64,000 nt of DNA from Schistocephalus solidus (GCA_017591395.1 WEDG01001029.1:1-64000); one strand, 5' to 3'. Positions 21,993 to 32,769 are shown, counted from the first letter of the stretch. Numbers and translations: made by a program. Notes: generated from the sequence alone by a model not told the origin.

Positions 21993-22322
21993 ATGACCGC
22001 CTAAACAGGATGAGTGAATAGGAACCGCCCACCCACTTAAAATATGTGGCCTTTCGGTAAATTTCAGGAAGGGATAAATATACCCGTACCTTAACACTAA
22101 CATTCAGCCTAACATAAAACTAAACTTTCCTCTTAACCTTAACCCTGCCCTAAACCTGAACTCTATCGTTAACACGATCACCACACCAAATTTGCCCTTT
22201 AGACTCAAACGCAAACCTAACCCTAACTCTCTCCTTAATTATAAACATATGTTCCTTGGAATTTAGCGCAAAGCCACATGCACTGTGGGTGGTTCATTTA
22301 CACGTGTCCTGTTTAGGTGGCA
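21993..22322. mobile_element. TIR element with TTAGGG-like core, copy 1
   Basis: Left end GACCGCCTAAACAGGA and right end TCCTGTTTAGGTGGC are inverted complements. The inverted similarity continues inward for about 80 bases through GGAACCGCCCACCCAC and the ATGTGGC..AAATTTCAGG block. The centre is a degenerate array of CCTAAC/CTTAACC words. No protein coding capacity. Likely a non-autonomous DNA element. Confidence 0.7.
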
Positions 22323-22703
22323 TCCTCACCCTTACCTATTCATCTCTTCAAATTCCCGGCTCCATGTTGTGGGAAGTGGAGTACAGGTCTAGATGAGAAG
22401 TATTTGTCGCAGCAGATTAAGTTTTAAAGGAGATCCTGGCCACTTTGACCTTCAAATTCTGTCCAGCGTTGTAAGAGAAAATTTTTGAACGAAATTTGAG
22501 AGATTATTGTACACAGTACAACATGGATGATGAAATCACGGCAATTAACGACTCGAACATGAACGGCCAAGCTATCATCACATCAATTACGACCCCCCCG
22601 CAGTGATCGCGATAGCTGCTAATTGTAGTACACATGTTATCGCGTGGCGACTACGTACTATAAATACTGCTTACCTTTTGCATATATCACCCTTTCTGCT
22701 ACT

Positions 22704-22745
22704 GTCTTTGATGATGGGTTTGACAGAGCATCCGAAACGTCAGAC
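22704..22745 (+). ncRNA. Hammerhead-like motif in left pLTR
   Basis: Stem I GTCT/AGAC, core TTGATGA (first base changed from C), a weak stem II GGGTT..ATCC, GAAA at 22734, stem III ACGT and C17 of a GUC site at 22741. The C3-to-U change should abolish cleavage in this copy. Confidence 0.65.
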
Positions 22746-22827
22746 CAATAAACACCATGTTCCAGTGATCGCATCTTCTTAAAACTGCTTCCTGGAACTC
22801 ACCTGTTCGCTTCTATCAACAATCTGT

Positions 22828-25060
22828 TTGGGCGCGATGCGCTCCGATTGGCTTGATGGTGAGAGACATTTGCCCTTCGGAAGTCGTCTACCGATGCTCA
22901 GATTCGGTTTCTGCATAATAATGTGTTGCCGAAATGTGTCTCATACAAACCTTCGGTCAACACAAAACTGGCAAGACGCGTGGCATTTCAACATGGAAGA
23001 CGAATTATCCGAGTGCTCCTTCAAAGCTGTCACTCAGGACTTCACAAATACCGTCTGGGGATTGACGAAGAGAGGATGAGCTGGGTGAGAACGGTAAGCG
23101 ACTGCTTCAACAGAGGGTAGCCGAACGAACCCGCGAATAGAGAGCAATACGCGAAGCTGCACTGGAGAAAACGTGCCGTAAACTGCTCCGTTCATAGTCA
23201 TTCCAAAACGATAAACTTGTTCACAACCTGTCATCAAATGAATTGACAGAGAAACACATGCAGGTGTCAAGACATGAAGCCTCATTTAACACAAAAGATG
23301 CCAAACCTGCCAACATGGTTGTGGCAGTGGCGTCAATCCTCAGCCAGACGAAAGCAAGAGACGAAGCAAGGAACCATATTCGACATCAAGTGTCATCCTT
23401 CCTCATGGCTCACAGACCGCGCGACTTGCTTTCCAAGGTCGAACGTGATGCACTTAAGGAACTCAGGGCTGACAATGACATCGTCATCGTGCCTGCGGAC
23501 AAGGGGCGTTCTACGGTCGTATTGGACAGGGCAGACTATATCCCGAAAGCCAAAAGCTTGTTGGAGGACCGTTAGTCCTGTGTCCCATGCGAATTCAACC
23601 CCATAAAAATAATGATACGCGAGATCAACGCGACGCTGTTGGCGATGGAGAACTCAGGTAAAATATCACCCACCGATCGACGCATGATGAGAGCACAAGA
23701 AACGGCCCTAGCCCAATTCTTTGGTCTTTCAAAAGTGCACAAAGAAGGCGCTCCTCTCCGGCCAATCGTATCGCTCAAAGGAAGTCCAACCTACGGACTG
23801 GCCAACTGGCCGTCTTGATGTCTCAAATTTCTGACCGCTGATTCGGACAGCATAGTCAGCTCCTCAACACAATTCTTGGAGAAAATTAAAGTGGTAGGCC
23901 TCCTGCCAAGCGACGTCAAGGTATCCTTTGATGTCACGTTAATTTTTACTTCTATTCCACAGGACTTGGCAGTCGAACCTATCGGAGTACTCCTACGAGA
24001 CAAATACGATGAAACGGAGAATCGCCTCGGATAGGCCCAAATCCGCCAACCCCTGAAGTTCTGTCCCAAGACGCACTTTACGTTTCACGGAACAATCTAC
24101 AAGCAGGTAAAGGGCATGCCAATGGGTTCGCCGATTTCAGCCGACGCGTTCTTGCAACGGTTGGAGTCGCTGGTCTTCCTACACCACAGACCGAAATTCT
24201 GGGCTCGATATGGAATGATACCTTCGTCGTCATCAAACGGGATCAGGTGCTGATATTCAAAGAACATCTCAACGCCGTCTTCCCAGACATTCAATTTACG
24301 ATTGAGGAGGAAGAAAACAACCAGCTGGTCTTCCTGGATGTCCTCGTTACCCGCAAAGATTGTCGTGGTTTAAAAGCCAAAGTGTTCAGAAAAGCCACAA
24401 ATATGAGGCAAGTACTGAGCTGCAACAGCAACCACGCAATCAGTTTAAAAAAAAAACAGTTGCGTAAGGGCGCTATACCAGCGCGTAGAGACTCATTGCA
24501 GTGAAACGGAAGACAAGGTTGCTGAGGTCAAATACCTTCAACGGGTACTGAGAGCAAATGGCTACACGGGCAACTTTATCAACCAGTACATACGCAAACA
24601 ACAAGAGAGACCAAACCCAACCGGCCCTAAATTCTGGCGAACTCCTCCGTACGTGAGGAATGTCTCGGAAGCCGTAAGCCGTCTGCTCACTCCACTTGGA
24701 GTTGGGGTGGCACACAGGCCAGAGGCAACCATCAGCCGTCGAGTCATGAGGTCGAAAGACCCGTTGCCACGACAGTAAACGTCTTGCGTCGTTTACCGGA
24801 TCTGGCGCAGTTGTAGATAAGGCAACTAGGTCGGAGAAACCGGGAGATTACTCCGGACGCGAATAGCCGAGCACACAGCTGCAGCGAAGAGGAAAGACGC
24901 TGGCTCTCAGGTCGCATCTCATTCGACGGGACCCGGCCATATTTTCAAGTTTGATGAGGCTGAAATCCTCGTAAGTAGTGACATCCCTGTGAGCCGTGAG
25001 CTGCATGGATCATGGTTCTGAGGCCCAAAATCTATCAACAAGCGCAATGACCTCCCGTTC
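22828..25060 (+). pseudogene. Penelope-type reverse transcriptase / GIY-YIG endonuclease, decayed
   Basis: Frames in order give an N-terminal block (NNVLPKCVSYKP, LARRVAFQHGRRIIRVL), the PLE hallmark ADKGRSTVVLDRADY (23460-23560), GLSKVHKEGAPLRPIVS (23720-23775), KGMPMGSPISADAFLQRLE (24110-24165), and FTIEEEENNQLVFLDVLV (24295-24350). Near 24780-24990, VGETGRLLRTRIAEH belongs to a GIY-YIG-type nuclease. At least five frameshifts or stops occur. The catalytic YVDD of the family is broken at about 24212: two bases are missing and the first Asp codon reads Asn. It cannot make an active enzyme. Confidence 0.85.
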
Positions 25061-25342
25061 CCTTTTTCCGCGTTGAGCAGGGAAATGGGTCACGTGGGGA
25101 GGAAGTGGGTGATCGACACTTCCAATGACAGTGAGCCAAATTGCCACGTGCATCCAACATGGATGATGAAATCACGGCCATTAACGGCTCGGACGCGGAC
25201 GGCCAAGCTAGCATCACATCAATTACGACCCCCCTCCCGCAGTGATCAAGATAACTGCTAATTGTAGTACACATGGGATCGCGTGGCGACTGCGTACTAT
25301 AAATACTACTCATCTTGTGCATCTATCACCCTTTCTGCTACT

Positions 25343-25384
25343 GTCTCAGATGATGGGTTTGAGAGAGAATCCGAAACGTCAGGC
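25343..25384 (+). ncRNA. Hammerhead-like motif in right pLTR
   Basis: Stem I GTCT/AGGC, core CAGATGA (U4 changed to A), a good stem II GGGTTT-GAGAGA-GAATCC, GAAA at 25373, ACGT and C17. One core substitution; probably inactive. Confidence 0.65.
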
Positions 25385-25410
25385 CAATAAACATCATGTT
25401 GAAGTGATCA

Positions 25411-25666
25411 CCTCTTCTTCTTCTTCTTCTTCTTCTTCTTCTTCTTCTTCTTCTTCTTCTTCTTCTTCTTCTTCTTCTTCTTCTTCTTCTTCTTCTTCTT
25501 CTTCTTCTTCTTCTTCTTCTTCTTCTTCTTCTTCTTCTTCTTCTTTTTCTTCTTCTTCTTCTTCTTCTTCTTCTTCTTCTTCTTCTTTTCTTCTTCTTCT
25601 TCTTCTTCTTCTTCTTCTTCTTCTTTTTCTTCTTCTTCTTCTTCTTCTTCTTCTTCTTCTTCTTCT
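25411..25666 (+). repeat. (CTT)n microsatellite, about 255 bp
   Basis: Nearly perfect CTT/TTC array with a few TTTT interruptions, starting at the last bases of the PLE right end. Long Ser, Lys, Arg, Glu and Leu ORFs over it are artefacts. Confidence 0.97.
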
Positions 25667-25670
25667 CCTC

Positions 25671-25876
25671 TGAAACTGACGTAAAATAGACACGCACCTG
25701 TCGTTTTCTGAAAATACAGCGTTCAATCCATGTGGTAATTGTCTGTCTTGCCACTTCTTCCTCGATCGCATATTCCAACTCCTCTCGGGCAAGTGGCAAG
25801 ACAGACAATTGCCACATGGATTGAACGCTGTATATTCAGAAAAAGACAGGTGCGTGTCTATTTTGCGTCAGTTTTC
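25671..25876. repeat. 205-bp near-perfect inverted repeat
   Basis: Left arm (about 25671-25757) and right arm (about 25790-25876) are inverted complements with a few mismatches: CAATCCATGTGG vs CCACATGGATTG, and GACACGCACCTGTC vs GACAGGTGCGTGTC. The loop is about 32 bases. It would form a long hairpin. No coding content. Confidence 0.85.
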
Positions 25877-26618
25877 TTTTTGCTAATGAGGTGTTTTAGG
25901 AGCCTCTTGCCAATATTGGTTTACCTTTTTAATGTAAAATTCTATCATGTAACGGAGAAATTTAGACAATCCAAATTATCAGTACACTCTGGTAATAACT
26001 ACAGTGGACGTGATACCTCATAGAATGTTAACCCAAATTGTATAATTTCTTTTCACTTGCTAAAGTGGGGTTTGTTATATTCATTAGCAAGCAGTCATAT
26101 CAGGATGCCGGCTTTCAAATGAGTTTCTTTTCGGTCACCTCAATTAGTACGAGTTTCTTCTCGTTTAGTTTCAACTACTTATGAATTCAAACCTATGTTA
26201 TGGAACACACGCATAATGTTCTTTGTTTACTCATTTGGTAGTGCCCGATGTCTTCTTTATAGGTTATGCCCTAAGAAAACGGTGGATTTTGCTCACAGGC
26301 AGCATTCACAAACAGAAAGATGTGCTTGTTTAAGGGTTGATACATCAACGTTGTAGAAAAGCTCATACTTCGAAAATTCATTACACCAAAATGCTTTCGT
26401 TTCCTCCAGAAAAAATCAAAGAAGACGTGATTCACTACCAAAAAATGAGAGCAGCTGTTTATGCATTGAGTAAGTAGCCGTAACGCAAATAAAAAAGTAC
26501 TACGGGCGATTACTACGCATATGCCCTGCCTGGGACCTAGCCCTTCTCAGTACAGTTCTCTCAAATTGCGGCAGTGATATAAAAACCGGAATAAATGCTC
26601 AGGGGGAATGGCTTATGT
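25877..26618. other. No gene seen
   Basis: AT-rich, no ORF of coding type. GAAGACGTGATTC..ATGAG at about 26420 resembles the dispersed repeat of 50680. Confidence 0.45.
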
Positions 26619-26925
26619 GGCCACCTAAACAGGACACACGGGTATACGGATCCCCTGCCCAAGTACTAGCAGTGGCCGTACGCGTAGTTTCAGGTAGAGT
26701 AAATATTCCCTTCTCCTAACCCGAACCCAAACCCTTAGCCACCAGTTAACAATAACTCGAACCTCGACTCTAACTTGCCTTACGCTAACCATAAGCCTTA
26801 CTTTAAACCGCCCCCTAAGTTTAAACCTAACACCAACCACAAACGCAGCCCTATTTTTCCCGAAATTTGGCACACAGATATCTATATTGCGGACGGTTTC
26901 CGTTCTCACCTCCTGTTTAAGGGGC
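26619..26925. mobile_element. TIR element with TTAGGG-like core, copy 2
   Basis: Left end GGCCACCTAAACAGGACAC and right end CTCCTGTTTAAGGGGCC are inverted relatives of the ends at 21993 and 40019. The centre is rich in CCTAACCC/CCCAAACCC words. No coding capacity. Confidence 0.65.
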
Positions 26926-28554
26926 CATATAAGACAGCCTTACCAACTAGAATTTGTGTACTAATCTAACCTCACATCGTTTACGCTTAGTTCAAATTCG
27001 TCCCCCTATATTCTCTTCTCCTACCGTCCTACCTAGACACTTATTGTTTTTGTCTACACGCCACCTTCAGAGGGTGTGTTGAAGTTCTCTTTGCAAACCT
27101 CCACGCATGTTACATAATCCTGGAGAGTTTCGAAGTGGGCGCGAGGAAACCATCTGTGCGAGCATCCGGGCCAGTCCGGGTTAATTATTTAACCGCGTAA
27201 AACAAATGAAGGGGTGTCTTGACAACGCTTAACTCTGTAACTATGGCCACGTCGGCCACAAGTTGCTCGCACTAGTTGGTTTGCCGACTTGCATGCGGAC
27301 AGATGAGTGCCTCGCAGCAATCCCGGCCATCAGCCCATTAATGTTTCACCCAATGGTGAGTCAGGTGGTTTTAGCAACCAAATAGCCGTACGGCGCCTAA
27401 AGGGTGGCGTCCTCAGTGTGAACGAGGCACTCGGGACAGCACCTTGAGCGAGCGCAGTTCGGCCTTGGCGGTAACTGGCCGTCCTGTTTGGATAGCCATG
27501 ATTAGCTGAGAACCAAACCATGTATGCAATTACCAGCGAGAAAGGCGCCTATTTACGCCAGGAGCCCGGAGTAGGACCGCTACAGGTTTACCAACAAAGA
27601 CATGAAAACCGGATAAAAATGTCCACCAGAGTTGCGGTCATCAGCCAGTCCTATTCCAATCCCGGGTGGTGTACTTTCAATTTCACCATTGTACCAAAGC
27701 GCCCACCTCAGGTTGACCGAGATCGGGAGCACTCAGTTTCATGAGCGTTCAGCGTGCACGGATGCTAAACTGACTCGAGCTTCGTGCAGGTGCAGTCCAG
27801 GGTTGAGGTATCATTAGCTAATGAAGGCACATAAGCCAGAAATGACTATTCTAGTCTCGTCAATGCCTTTATCAGTAAAAACTTATCTAGTGTGGATAAG
27901 AGTGAACAGGCGGTAACAGGAAGCGGTAACGATCGGATACGTGGCCCAAACTATTTATATCCCTTGCGTAGGCCAAAGTTAATTTTCCATTGCCTTCCGC
28001 TCATTTCCCGTCACGCCTCACTCAAGTATCACCATTAGGGTTAGCATTCAAATTATGTTTAAAGCTTTAGTGTTTGCGCTAGGTCGAAGGGTTAGAGCTT
28101 AAGGTGAGAGTTAAGGGGTAGGGTTGGATGTTATCTTCTGATAAACAAGAGGAAATTCTCCACATCTAGCTCCAATGAAATTTTATCTGACGTACTTGCA
28201 CGTTGTTCCCTCCCTTCTTTGTTATTTACAATGGGCCTAGCTAAGCTAAACTTCTTTGATTATTCACATCAAATTCGAACTTGAAACTGCGGGTCACCCG
28301 TATTGTTAAATGGTTCTTGTGCACGCGTGTGACAGACGCTAGTGAGTCAGGCGTTTTATTTAGCTGGCTCCTTTGTATACGACTAAGGGTATATACCAGT
28401 GAGGTTGGTGACTGGTTTATTCTTCATGACTTATTTAATAGTTACGTACTAAACCCAATTTTGGTTTGCATTTCAAATTGACGTACGTGTTAATGAGGGA
28501 TACCTAAACGCCACTCATACGGAAAGTTATGAATAGGAATAGAGGTAAGGCCAA
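26926..28554. other. Repeat debris, no gene seen
   Basis: Contains a truncated, inverted piece of SINE family H at about 27638-27670 (GTCATCAGCCAGTC and CCCGGGTGGTG). A GGCCCAAACTATTTATATC fragment of the 4.4-kb hammerhead repeat lies at 27943-27961. A TTAGGG-like tract lies at 28035-28130. Confidence 0.45.
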
Positions 28555-28690
28555 TTGTATGGCTCAGGGGATAGGTTTGTGAGGTTTAAGGTACAGAACA
28601 AGAGTTCGATTTTACCATATATATTTATTCTACTTCCTCTTTCAATTTGAGTAGTCATCAGGGATTGTGCTCATATCGCCTGGGGTATCC
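28555..28690 (+). mobile_element. tRNA-like SINE candidate, third type
   Basis: ATGGCTCAGGGGATAGG (box A type) and GAGTTCGATTTTACC (box B type) at tRNA spacing are followed by an AT-rich body with CTACTTCCTC and GAGTAG. Only one copy is seen, so this is tentative. Confidence 0.4.
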
Positions 28691-28949
28691 GACCAATACC
28701 CACTGGTTTTAGATTCTTCGCGCGTTAACAGCTTCTAATCTCAAGGATTTACAGTTGCTCACCGATAAAACCCTGTGTCCCCGTTCCCAAAGGAGTCTCT
28801 GCCTCTCGTTTTTCTAGTGAGGCCACATATCCGATGGTTGTTCAGCAACCAATTCAGAAGATTCGACTGCTGAAACAAGAAGTTTCGGATTCTCACTCGC
28901 ACTCCAGCAATAAGCGCTGCGCTGCGATTTTGAGTGCGAAAATTTACGA

Positions 28950-29560
28950 GCTACCCCAGTAAGGTGCAGGTTACCAGCACTCACAGTGAAAGCCAGCCAA
29001 ATGGCTGAGCAATCTTCGCGCCAAGAATCCGCAACTGCAACAAAATCACGACAATTACCGATTCATTTACAGACAATCATTACGAATTCTGGTGATGCAC
29101 GTGAGTGCTGATAATTATTGTAGGCCTGTGATCACATCGAAACTGCACCTCAGAAATCCCACGCCCCTGCTGCCTCTATTACCTTGTGGTGGCCCAACTC
29201 TGTGCGCATGTTTGAACGATGAGGCCATCGTGACAACTTACACGGGCGCACCAATGGCTGTCGGATTCTTGGTCAATCACGGCTGACTGACTCGCACTTG
29301 GGGACATCGCCCTTGCGGTTCCGGATGTGCCCTCATCTGGCTGCCCACTTCTTCCGACCCCCCTTCTCCGATAGTTCTGTACAGAATACACTATCCTCTC
29401 AAAAGGCATCCCATTTTGTCTCTTCTCTTACCGAACTGGGACTGGAGGTCATAGCGGCTAGGGACTTTTCTAAGAGCTTATGCTACCGCAAAAACCATTT
29501 TATTCGGCCGTCTCTGAGGGCAGGTTCAAGTGAGAATCGGAAAAAACTCAGGCCAATAAA
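28950..29560 (+). repeat. Decayed pLTR-like sequence interrupted by dispersed repeat copy 2
   Basis: CACAGTGAAAGCCAGCCAAATGGC resembles the PLE 3' region (GACAGCGAGCCAAATGGC at 46680), and GAGAATCGGAAAAAACTCAG..CCAATAAAC at 29530 resembles the end of the pLTR hammerhead. Between them, 29200-29490 matches 1200-1570. Reading: an old pLTR with an insertion. Confidence 0.4.
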
Positions 29561-31787
29561 CTTCTTATTACAGCAGTTGCAGCTTTTGAATTTTCCATTC
29601 TTGACTGGTAGTTGTCGAGCGTTCGCATACGGGTGCTATAGACAGTCAGTTCCAAAGCGAATCGAAAATGCTAATTTCTACCCTGCGATCGATGCACACC
29701 GCTGCCATATGGCCGTTTAAAGTAATGGTCGTTTAAGGGTCGATGGGCGAACCAAGGGAGCTTTGTGTACCAGGTTTACCCTGTCCTGCGTCAAAGCCAT
29801 GTTTTCAGTCTACTTAACGCAGTCACCACCGCTCAGGCAGGCCACACAAGCCTGCGCAAACCTGACTAACCAGCTGTGCGGGCTGGTAACTGAAAAGTCG
29901 AGTGACCGTCGCTCCACCAAAACTGGCTACGCGCAAATTGATTGGCTAACTAAGCCGTTCGCATGAACGCGCAGCCCATGCCAAGCGGCGACGGAAATAG
30001 CGTAACGTAGGTGATAGCCAGCCTAAAGGAGAATGATAAATTTAATCAAAGCACCAGTCACGCCCAACAGAGGAGTTCGTGCATAACGCAGAACGAACGG
30101 CAAATTCCTGCCGAGTTCGAAAAGATACCCTCGAGTTTTAATAAGCGTCTGCTACTTAACCAATAGGCAACTTTATTTCTAAGGTTCGCACAGGTGAGAG
30201 GTTCGTAGTGGTGATTTGAGAAATGTGATCTTACCATGCATAATTATTTTGTTACTAAACGTTTGGTGGGCTTGGTCGGCTCCACCCTGTAAAACGCTTA
30301 ATGTAGATTATCGATCAGAAGGTGAAACGTAGGATGAAGTATTCATCATTGAGCTAATTGAAATGTTCCTTATTTCACAGGCTCGTCTTTCGGTAGATGT
30401 TGGAGGGTTTAACGCCTCTGCTGCAAATTCGGGTTAGATCCTGACACTCCTAGGTGTACTTTTGCAAAAATGGAACAGTCTCTCCTGCCAATCGATTCCT
30501 GAACGAAGAAAACACCTGCAGTTAGATCAAGATGAATGCATGATTTGCTCTCATGCCATTTCATTCTTCACCTCGTTCCCACCGAAATTGACGTTGGGGG
30601 TAGTGCGATAACTTCTGGTTGAACACTACATCTATCGGAGTTTCTGTGACATTGCCTTAAAACCCATTCTTTTTTGCAACACGCCGGCGGACAAAAGAGA
30701 TGAGAGACTCTACCACCATGAACTCTTCCGGACCATGTTATTTTATCAAGCAAAGTAAGCACTGAGCTAACAGATGATAGCCAAAAGAGCTGCATCTTGC
30801 AGTCTAGACAGCGACTAAAAACAATCCAAGAGTCTCCGATGTGGTTCCTTGAATGTAAAAACCCGTAAGAATAGACATGGTCCGCAGGCAAAAATTCGTC
30901 GCCATTCGATGCAACCTAGGGACAGAAGGAAGCCCCGGCAGTTTTCTACAAAATAGATAACTCTGATGGGGACAGTGAATGCGTAAGGAAAGGCAGACGA
31001 AAATTGTGCTACCGCCTACACGAGCACAAACTAGCAACTTAGAAACTATACTCACGCTCAGCCAGCAACTCACACTGGAGAAACTGGCTATACTTTTGAC
31101 ATCCAAGGGACGGCCAACTTAGATTGGAGCAACTAAAGGACTGAACGTTTCACACTTGAAGCACGGTATTAAGATGGAAAATCCGTCAACAAGCATTTAG
31201 ATATAACCGCGGGTTATAAAGAGCTGCGTCGTCACATACACAAAGACCAAGCCATGACAGCGAGATCGAACTTAAGATTTCCGAACAGAGACGGCCCAGC
31301 GATGATCGCACCCAACGGAGAAGCAGAGACTCGATGCTCCTCCATCGAGTTGGCGACTCGACAAGCACGCGGTCATCAAGTCCTCTGAACCTCTGACAAA
31401 ATTCCGAGACAGCGAAAGAAAATCAGTCAATTCGGACAACGGTTTACAATTCTGGTAAGTATTCTTAATTAAACACTTTGAAAAAGGTGCGACGATTAAG
31501 ATCTTCGAAATGTCAGCAATAAAGTAATTCAGTTCGGGTGGTCCTCCTCATAAACTTAGTTGCGCCTGTCCAATAGAAGTCGAGAAAAATCGGCAGACCA
31601 GGAAAGTAATTCTCGATCGCCGAGTTATTTGGAAAGAAGATTAGAGGACACAAAACGAATAAGCACGGTAAAAGCGCATGACGGAATTAATGAGAAATTT
31701 CCTGTCCGGAAAAACCGATGCGAGAGCAAGTGCAAGCGTCGGTTTTCACCGAATCAAAATTTTTTTATGATCGAATATTATAGATAT
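29561..31787. other. Long region without recognisable gene
   Basis: Only short ORFs without coding character. No repeat shared with the rest of the window was recognised. Confidence 0.45.
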
Positions 31788-31894
31788 ATTTTTAGGTAGA
31801 ACCGACAAAGACAAGGGAGACCGGAATGGCCATTTTTGGCTTATTAGCCGTCATTAGCCAGTCTCCCTTGTCTTTGTCGGTTCTACTTAAAAAT
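31788..31894 (-). repeat. 107-bp palindrome enclosing a mutated SINE hammerhead
   Basis: Arms 31788-31821 and 31861-31894 are 34 bases long with one mismatch. The 39 bases between are the SINE hammerhead core region (minus strand), changed to CTAATGA and AAAA, so inactive. In normal copies only the 3' arm (CTCCCTTGTCTTTGTCGG) is present and the 5' side is the tRNA-like head. Here the head is replaced by an inverted copy of the tail. Confidence 0.85.
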
Positions 31895-31999
31895 CATATG
31901 CTTCACGTCGCTATGCGGCAGCCTGCGAGGGCTCTAATGTGAGCTCCAGGACACAGCGGAACATGCATGTTCCTCAAGCAGATCGGTGAGCCAAACACT

Positions 32000-32002
<3 letters not shown>

Positions 32003-32081
<79 letters not shown>
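32003..32081. repeat. (AT)n microsatellite
   Basis: About 39 perfect AT units, directly after the tail of a SINE H copy (GATCGGTGAGCC). Confidence 0.97.
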
Positions 32082-32083
<2 letters not shown>

Positions 32084-32086
<3 letters not shown>

Positions 32087-32222
32087 TGAAATTATTAAGT
32101 GCAGGACATGGAGTCAGGTGATTCGGACACGACTTTTTAGGGTCAGACCCGAAATTTCAATGAACATTTGGGTCGAAGACAACCACTGTGGAATAACCAC
32201 GTAATGCCCATTCTAAAAACAA
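32084..32222 (+). repeat. Direct repeat, left copy (about 140 bp)
   Basis: From GAAATTATTAAGTGCAGGAC to ACGTAATGCCCATTCTA. The right copy at about 32433-32577 differs at only a few positions. Together they flank the hammerhead at 32298-32373. Confidence 0.9.
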
Positions 32223-32297
32223 GGAGTACTACAAGTAGTATGAATCTTATATGGCAAAGACGTTATACCGTACTTCCGACATAGGTACTAGCTAAAT

Positions 32298-32373
32298 ACC
32301 CAGACAAGTGTTTCGCCGATGTTTCTGCTGCTGCGTGACACAGCAACGAGAGGGGTTCGGCTCCTCAGTGGGT
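32298..32373 (-). ncRNA. Hammerhead ribozyme motif with long stem-loop II, intact core
   Basis: Minus strand: stem I ACCCA/TGGGT; core CTGAGGA (32362-32368), which fits CUGANGA; stem II GCCGA/TCGGC closing a 34-base insert; GAAA (32311-32314); stem III ACACTTGT with C17, a GUC-type cleavage site. Every conserved core base of the hammerhead is present. Relatives with lost core bases occur at 4150-4570. It shares no sequence with the SINE or PLE hammerheads beyond the core. Confidence 0.75.
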
Positions 32374-32432
32374 TCCCCAGCGTTCTCTATGCGGTTTCTG
32401 ATATATGGACTCCAGAGAATAATCGGGAAATA

Positions 32433-32577
32433 ATTTCTGAAATTATTAAGTGCAGGACATGGAGTCAGGTGCTTCGGACATGACTTTTTAGGGTCAGACC
32501 CGAAATTTCAATGAACATTTGGGTCGAAAACAACCACTGCGGAATAACCACGTAATGCCCATTCTACAAACAAGTAG
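32433..32577 (+). repeat. Direct repeat, right copy
   Basis: See the left copy at 32084. This copy ends in a short TA microsatellite (32578-32591). Confidence 0.9.
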
Positions 32578-32769
32578 TATATATATATATAGAATGGGAT
32601 CGAGTGCGATCCTTACCACATCAGAGTGTCATGCACTTGTTTGACTTGTATATACCTCACTGCACATGGCATATGACGTACTGATGATCGGTAACAACCG
32701 TAAAACAGCTGTCTACGTCTTGCCTGTTGCACCTTTAGCAACATACGCGTGCAATATATATATATATAT

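Larger units (their letters stand above)
22520..25410 (+). mobile_element. Penelope-like element with two pLTRs
   Basis: Related non-coding blocks at about 22520-22790 and 25130-25410 (ATGGATGATGAAATCACGGC, ACATCAATTACGACCCCCC, TACTATAAATACT, then the hammerhead and CCAATAAACA) flank a degenerate Penelope-type ORF. These blocks match the pLTRs known for this retroelement class. Each has TATAAATA about 60 bases before the hammerhead. The right pLTR runs straight into the CTT microsatellite at 25411. The PLE remnant at 46501-46985 is the same family. Confidence 0.85.

Noticed and set aside
25242..25817. ORFs of 132-159 codons rich in Ser, Lys, Arg or Glu
   Set aside because: They are translations of the (CTT)n microsatellite in several frames.
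28630..28690. Hammerhead on the minus strand (CTGATGACTACT..AGTAG)
   Set aside because: GAAA after stem II is absent (AATA) and no stem III or cleavage site is seen.
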